Positions 6,397-8,531 of a stretch of DNA of 8,531 nucleotides are shown piece after piece. Both the position numbers and the translations under genes were made by a program. A model generated the notes under the pieces. The model did no database searches, was not told where the DNA came from, and worked only from the letters and a program-made list of their open reading frames with translations. The number at the start of each line of letters is the position of its first letter. The stretch's first letter is position 1. The stretch is from contig CALGIR010000165.1 of assembly GCA_937915475.1 (NCBI GenBank), positions 1-8,531 of the forward strand, in the 5' to 3' direction. This DNA is from an uncultured Bacteroidales bacterium (lineage in GTDB: Bacteria; Bacteroidota; Bacteroidia; Bacteroidales; Tenuifilaceae).

Positions 6397-7270
6397 TCTC
6401 TAAAAACTTTTTTACTGTATCATAAAACCATTCTGGCTGGTCAAACATTAAAAAGTGCTTGCTAGCAGATGCCATTACTATTGTTTTGTTAGATAGGTTT
6501 GCATACTGTTTTTCAAAGTTCCCTTTTGCCTTTGTTATATCAGGGAAAGAAGCACCTAAAATTAACGTTTCACATTTTACTGTGCGTAAGATATTTCTTA
6601 AATCGATTTTTAATAAATCAGTATACCCATAAACCCAAGTTTCTCGGTCGGCTTCTAGTATCCAATTTGCTAAAATATCATTTTTATTTTCATCAAATGT
6701 CATATTTGAGGCCATCATAGTAGCCATACTCTTAAATTGTTGCTCATCCATTTCAAGCATTTGATTATTATAAGGACTCTCGTAGGATATACTTTCAGCG
6801 GGTACACCTGGCATCATCACATCAAGCATGCATGGCAATGCATCCACTATAATAATTTTTGAAACCTTGTTAGGAAGTTCAGCAGCTATTTCAACTGCCA
6901 GATTTCCGCCCATGCTATGGCCAATTATAATAATATCAGATAAATTGTTGTCTTTTACATACTCAATAACCGAATTCTTAATACTTGGGTACCAAGGCAT
7001 CCCTATGGGCTCATTGCCATTAAAACCGGCGTAAGAAAAGAGATACGATTTTCTCCCTAAATCTAAATTCTCAACTGTTCCTTTCCACATAGAACCGGGT
7101 GCCGTAAATCCTGGGAAATATAAAATAGGTTTTCCCTGTCCAATAACTTCAACTGCAAAAGTCTTAGACCCTGTTATTTCGGGTAGGTTTGCTCCTCTGG
7201 TTGAGCCAAAACAAAATGTAGTACACAGAGTAAAAGCCAGTGGGATGGTAATTCTAATTAATCTTTTCAT
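6383..7270 (-). CDS. Exported alpha/beta-hydrolase, first gene of the sigma operon
   Basis: A 295-residue alpha/beta-hydrolase fold protein. The N-terminus KRLIRITIPLAFTLCTTFC is a signal peptide ending near residue 22, so the enzyme should act outside the cytoplasm; no convincing lipobox is present. The mature part opens with a beta strand and YFPGF (51-55), the usual oxyanion-region position. GHSMGG (117-122) is the nucleophile elbow with Ser119. D244 in LILGASFPD is the likely acid and H272 in SKHFLMFDQPEWF the likely base, completing a Ser-Asp-His triad. A lid-like insertion rich in Met lies at about 150-200. The substrate cannot be inferred; esterase, lipase and lactonase members share these features. 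It overlaps the ECF sigma gene by 14 bases, so it is made together with it. An exported hydrolase as the leading gene of a sigma operon is not an arrangement I recognise. No clear promoter is seen upstream. Confidence 0.88.
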   Translation of the reverse strand: MKRLIRITIPLAFTLCTTFCFGSTRGANLPEITGSKTFAVEVIGQGKPILYFPGFTAPGSMWKGTVENLDLGRKSYLFSYAGFNGNEPIGMPWYPSIKNSVIEYVKDNNLSDIIIIGHSMGGNLAVEIAAELPNKVSKIIIVDALPCMLDVMMPGVPAESISYESPYNNQMLEMDEQQFKSMATMMASNMTFDENKNDILANWILEADRETWVYGYTDLLKIDLRNILRTVKCETLILGASFPDITKAKGNFEKQYANLSNKTIVMASASKHFLMFDQPEWFYDTVKKFLENDGK

Positions 7271-7436
7271 AATACTTTTTTTAAGTTGTTTATAGGCCTT
7301 AGATTAAAAAGAATAGGATTTGTTACACTTTATTAGGGAATTTTTATTTGGAGAGATTTTACATGAGATAAAATGATTGGTTGTAATTTTATAGACACTC
7401 CCCGCTAAACAAGTAAAACAGGATGTCTTGTAAAAG

Positions 7437-7477
7437 AAAATACCTTAATCAATGAATTCCATCGATTAAGGTATTTT
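7437..7477 (-). terminator. Strong hairpin downstream of trxA, probable bidirectional terminator
   Basis: AAAATACCTTAATC (7437-7450) and GATTAAGGTATTTT (7464-7477) are exact reverse complements: 14 bp around a 13-base loop, in which ATG and CAT can pair further after an A/C mismatch. On the minus strand the stem ends in TTTT, followed by CTTTT, which fits an intrinsic terminator 90 bases after the trxA stop. The symmetric T/A ends allow function in both directions. Beyond it (7271-7436), upstream of the hydrolase gene, I see no gene and no convincing promoter. Confidence 0.7.
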
Positions 7478-7486
7478 AGGGAGAAT

Positions 7487-7510
7487 GCTTTTAGCAGTGA
7501 AGCTAAATGC
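7487..7510. other. Second stem-loop between trxA and its terminator
   Basis: TTTAGC (7490-7495) pairs with GCTAAA (7502-7507) around AGTGAA. The stem extends past a T/T mismatch by GC (7487-7488) with GC (7509-7510), and GGG and CCC lie further out at 7479-7481 and 7512-7514. On the plus strand it is followed by CTCTTTTTG, a terminator-like tail facing away from trxA, although no plus-strand gene is visible upstream. It may be part of the trxA 3' untranslated region. Confidence 0.4.
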
Positions 7511-7531
7511 TACCCAGCTCTTTTTGTAAAA

Positions 7532-7558
7532 TCTATTTGCTCTATTTTGCTCTATTGT
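7532..7558. repeat. Three imperfect tandem copies of TCTATTTGC
   Basis: TCTATTTGC (7532-7540), TCTATTTTGC (7541-7550) and TCTATTGT (7551-7558) lie head to tail just after the trxA stop codon. The copies differ by one inserted T and a shortened last unit. Function is unknown; slipped-strand duplication in non-coding DNA would explain it. Confidence 0.6.
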
Positions 7559-7566
7559 AAAAAAGT

Positions 7567-7923
7567 TTAATTCACTTTTAATACATCCTTAAAAGCCTGC
7601 TTAAAGCTGTCTTTAGGTAAAGCACCTGCAGCCATTTGTGGCTTATCGTCCATAGGAACGAACAGTATTGAAGGGATACTACGGATACCAAACATGCCAG
7701 CAAGTTCCTGCTCCGCTTCTGTATCAACTTTATAGATATTTATTTTACCATCGTACTCCTTAGCAAGTTCCTCGAGAATTGGTGCTACCATTTTACATGG
7801 ACCACACCAGTCGGCATAAAAATCGATAACTGCGGGTTTGTCACCCTCAAATTTCCAATCTGTATTTTTCTCAAAGTCAAATACTTTCGACTTAAATGTT
7901 TCCTTTGTTAAATGTTCTACCAT
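7567..7923 (-). CDS. trxA: Thioredoxin
   Basis: A 118-residue cytoplasmic thiol-disulfide oxidoreductase that passes electrons from thioredoxin reductase to target proteins. The active site WCGPCK has C40 and C43, preceded by the conserved DFYADW. The family cis-proline is P84 in RSIPSI, facing the active site. The length is slightly above the usual 105-110 because of an N-terminal extension (about 1-25). There is no signal peptide. The ATG at 7923 has an AGGGA stretch (minus strand, 7931-7935) seven bases upstream, one of the few Shine-Dalgarno-like sites here. It is monocistronic as far as the window shows: a divergent 459-base gap lies upstream and a strong terminator lies 90 bases downstream. 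On the minus strand TAGTTTTA (7953-7960) is a near match to the Bacteroidota -7 element, but no well-spaced -33 element goes with it. Confidence 0.97.
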   Translation of the reverse strand: MVEHLTKETFKSKVFDFEKNTDWKFEGDKPAVIDFYADWCGPCKMVAPILEELAKEYDGKINIYKVDTEAEQELAGMFGIRSIPSILFVPMDDKPQMAAGALPKDSFKQAFKDVLKVN

Positions 7924-8382
7924 GATTATTTCCCTGTTTTTGGTTAATTAATAAAACTATAATAATATCAAAAAAAATTACGATTCGTTTTGCAAAATAC
8001 ATCTGTTATGCTTAATTATTGCTTAATCTAAAACTCAGTAAACCCTAGTGTCGGCATAGTACAGTTGTTAACATGCATTAGCATATTTTGTTTAAATCCG
8101 AGTAAAGCGCCTTTAGTAAATATTAGGCTTTAAATTATTTCACACTTAAAGAACGCCATGAATTGTATATACATATATAAATACTTGTATGTCAAATAGT
8201 GTTCCACAATCTTTATTAATGCATTGGAAAAACACTCGTAACCTTATACACTTCTATATATCTGAAACTTACAACTATTTCAGGCATTATTCATATTAGA
8301 AGAGAAGTGAAATAAAAAAGGGGACTCCGGTAAATTATTGTAATTTTGTCAGGTTATTAATCTTTTACTGTCATATTGAATA
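7924..8382. other. 459-base divergent intergenic region without a visible gene
   Basis: This AT-rich gap separates divergent trxA and cca. I found no open reading frame of convincing length in any frame, no tRNA cloverleaf and no mobile-element end. It holds the trxA start context at its left end, the cca promoter element at its right end, an alternating TA-rich stretch with the palindrome GTATATAC (8165-8172), and a 6-bp inverted repeat CTGAAA/TTTCAG (8262-8267 and 8278-8283). It is long for a simple pair of promoters, so a small RNA is possible but not supported by a clear terminator. Confidence 0.5.
8341..8348 (+). promoter_or_regulatory. TAnnTTTG -7 promoter element upstream of cca
   Basis: TAATTTTG is a perfect match to the Bacteroidota housekeeping -7 consensus TAnnTTTG and lies 34 bases before the cca ATG, which would give a leader of roughly 25-30 bases. 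No TTTG -33 element is seen at the expected spacing, so the promoter may be weak or extended by other contacts. Confidence 0.5.
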
Positions 8383-8531
8383 ATGGAAGAACATTTAAAC
8401 CATAGAATATTTAAAGTAATATCAGAAATTGCAGGGGAAATGGATAAGCCAACCTTCGTTATTGGTGGTTTTGTCCGCGATTTATTCTTAAAGCGTCCCT
8501 CTAAAGATATAAATCGCGGACAAAACCACCA
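8383..8531 (+). CDS. cca: CCA-adding tRNA nucleotidyltransferase, N-terminal fragment cut by the window end
   Basis: Translating from the ATG at 8383 gives MEEHLNHRIFKVISEIAGEM and then FVIGGFVRDLFLKRPSKDI. GGFVRD (residues 28-33) and the following SKDI match the start of the nucleotidyltransferase head domain of class II CCA-adding enzymes and poly(A) polymerases, where the motif continues into a catalytic DxD. The enzyme adds or repairs the 3' CCA of tRNAs in the cytoplasm. Here residues after about I43 (NRGQNH) do not fit the family: the second Asp of DxD is replaced by N44, and these bases are the exact reverse complement of the upstream GGFVRD region. The family-like sequence therefore stops at about 8508-8511 and the rest is probably artefact. 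Only about 43 of several hundred residues are visible, but the motif is distinctive. The start fits the -7 element 34 bases upstream. Confidence 0.85.
   Translation, partial: MEEHLNHRIFKVISEIAGEMDKPTFVIGGFVRDLFLKRPSKDINRGQNH
8463..8531. repeat. 23-bp perfect inverted repeat running to the last base (fold-back)
   Basis: Bases 8463-8485 and 8509-8531 are exact reverse complements over all 23 positions, separated by a 23-base spacer. The left arm encodes the conserved VIGGFVRDL part of cca; the right arm replaces the expected continuation of that gene and ends exactly at the window end. This is the pattern left by a fold-back chimera or a palindromic contig end, not of a functional hairpin. Confidence 0.9.

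Noticed and set aside
7319..7391. Plus-strand promoter from TTTG near 7319 or 7346 with TAATTTTA at 7384-7391
   Set aside because: The spacings are well outside the 19-21 bases expected for Bacteroidota promoters and no plus-strand gene follows.
8165..8172. GTATATAC palindrome as an operator
   Set aside because: An 8-base palindrome in alternating TA-rich sequence is expected by chance and is not placed near either promoter.
8219..8299. 26-codon open frame starting MHWKNTRNL on the plus strand
   Set aside because: It is short, has no ribosome site or recognisable similarity, and lies in AT-rich non-coding DNA where such frames arise by chance.
8509..8531. Novel C-terminal sequence NRGQNH in the cca product
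   Set aside because: The bases are the exact reverse complement of an earlier part of the same gene, so this is fold-back sequence rather than a protein variant.

Overview
The window reads as an 8.5-kb fragment of a Bacteroidota chromosome, most likely from the Bacteroidales or a related order. The evidence is the character of the proteins (a Rel protein with a Bacteroides-like synthetase domain, a 118-residue thioredoxin and Bacteroidota-type ECF sigma and cca sequences), AT-rich start contexts mostly without Shine-Dalgarno sites, and a perfect TAnnTTTG -7 element before the last gene. Both ends cut genes. The right end folds back on itself as a 23-bp inverted repeat inside cca, which looks like a contig-end artefact rather than biology.

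Left part, plus strand (1-3716): the 3' three quarters of a long RelA/SpoT homologue, then a Fur-family regulator, then purA (adenylosuccinate synthetase). The three are co-oriented but separated by 123 and 176 bases. Two perfect palindromes lie before fur, and a run of stem-loops lies before purA, so fur and purA may each have their own control. The grouping joins (p)ppGpp metabolism with a purine enzyme that is a known ppGpp target in E. coli. A strong hairpin and a short TTG repeat follow purA, where transcription converges with the next cluster.

Middle part, minus strand (7270 down to 3856): an exported alpha/beta hydrolase, an ECF sigma factor and a four-helix membrane protein overlap by 14 and 17 bases, so they form one translationally coupled operon. 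A secreted HExxH protein of unknown family follows after 86 bases containing a 14-bp-stem hairpin. The membrane protein is the natural anti-sigma candidate but has no recognisable anti-sigma domain. This cluster is the most system-like and least familiar part of the window: a possible envelope-signalling unit with exported enzymes at both ends. It is a hypothesis from gene arrangement only.

Right part: a canonical thioredoxin on the minus strand with a strong terminator, a 459-base AT-rich gap in which I see no gene, and the first codons of cca (CCA-adding tRNA nucleotidyltransferase) on the plus strand. I saw no tRNA, rRNA, CRISPR array, insertion sequence or phage gene.
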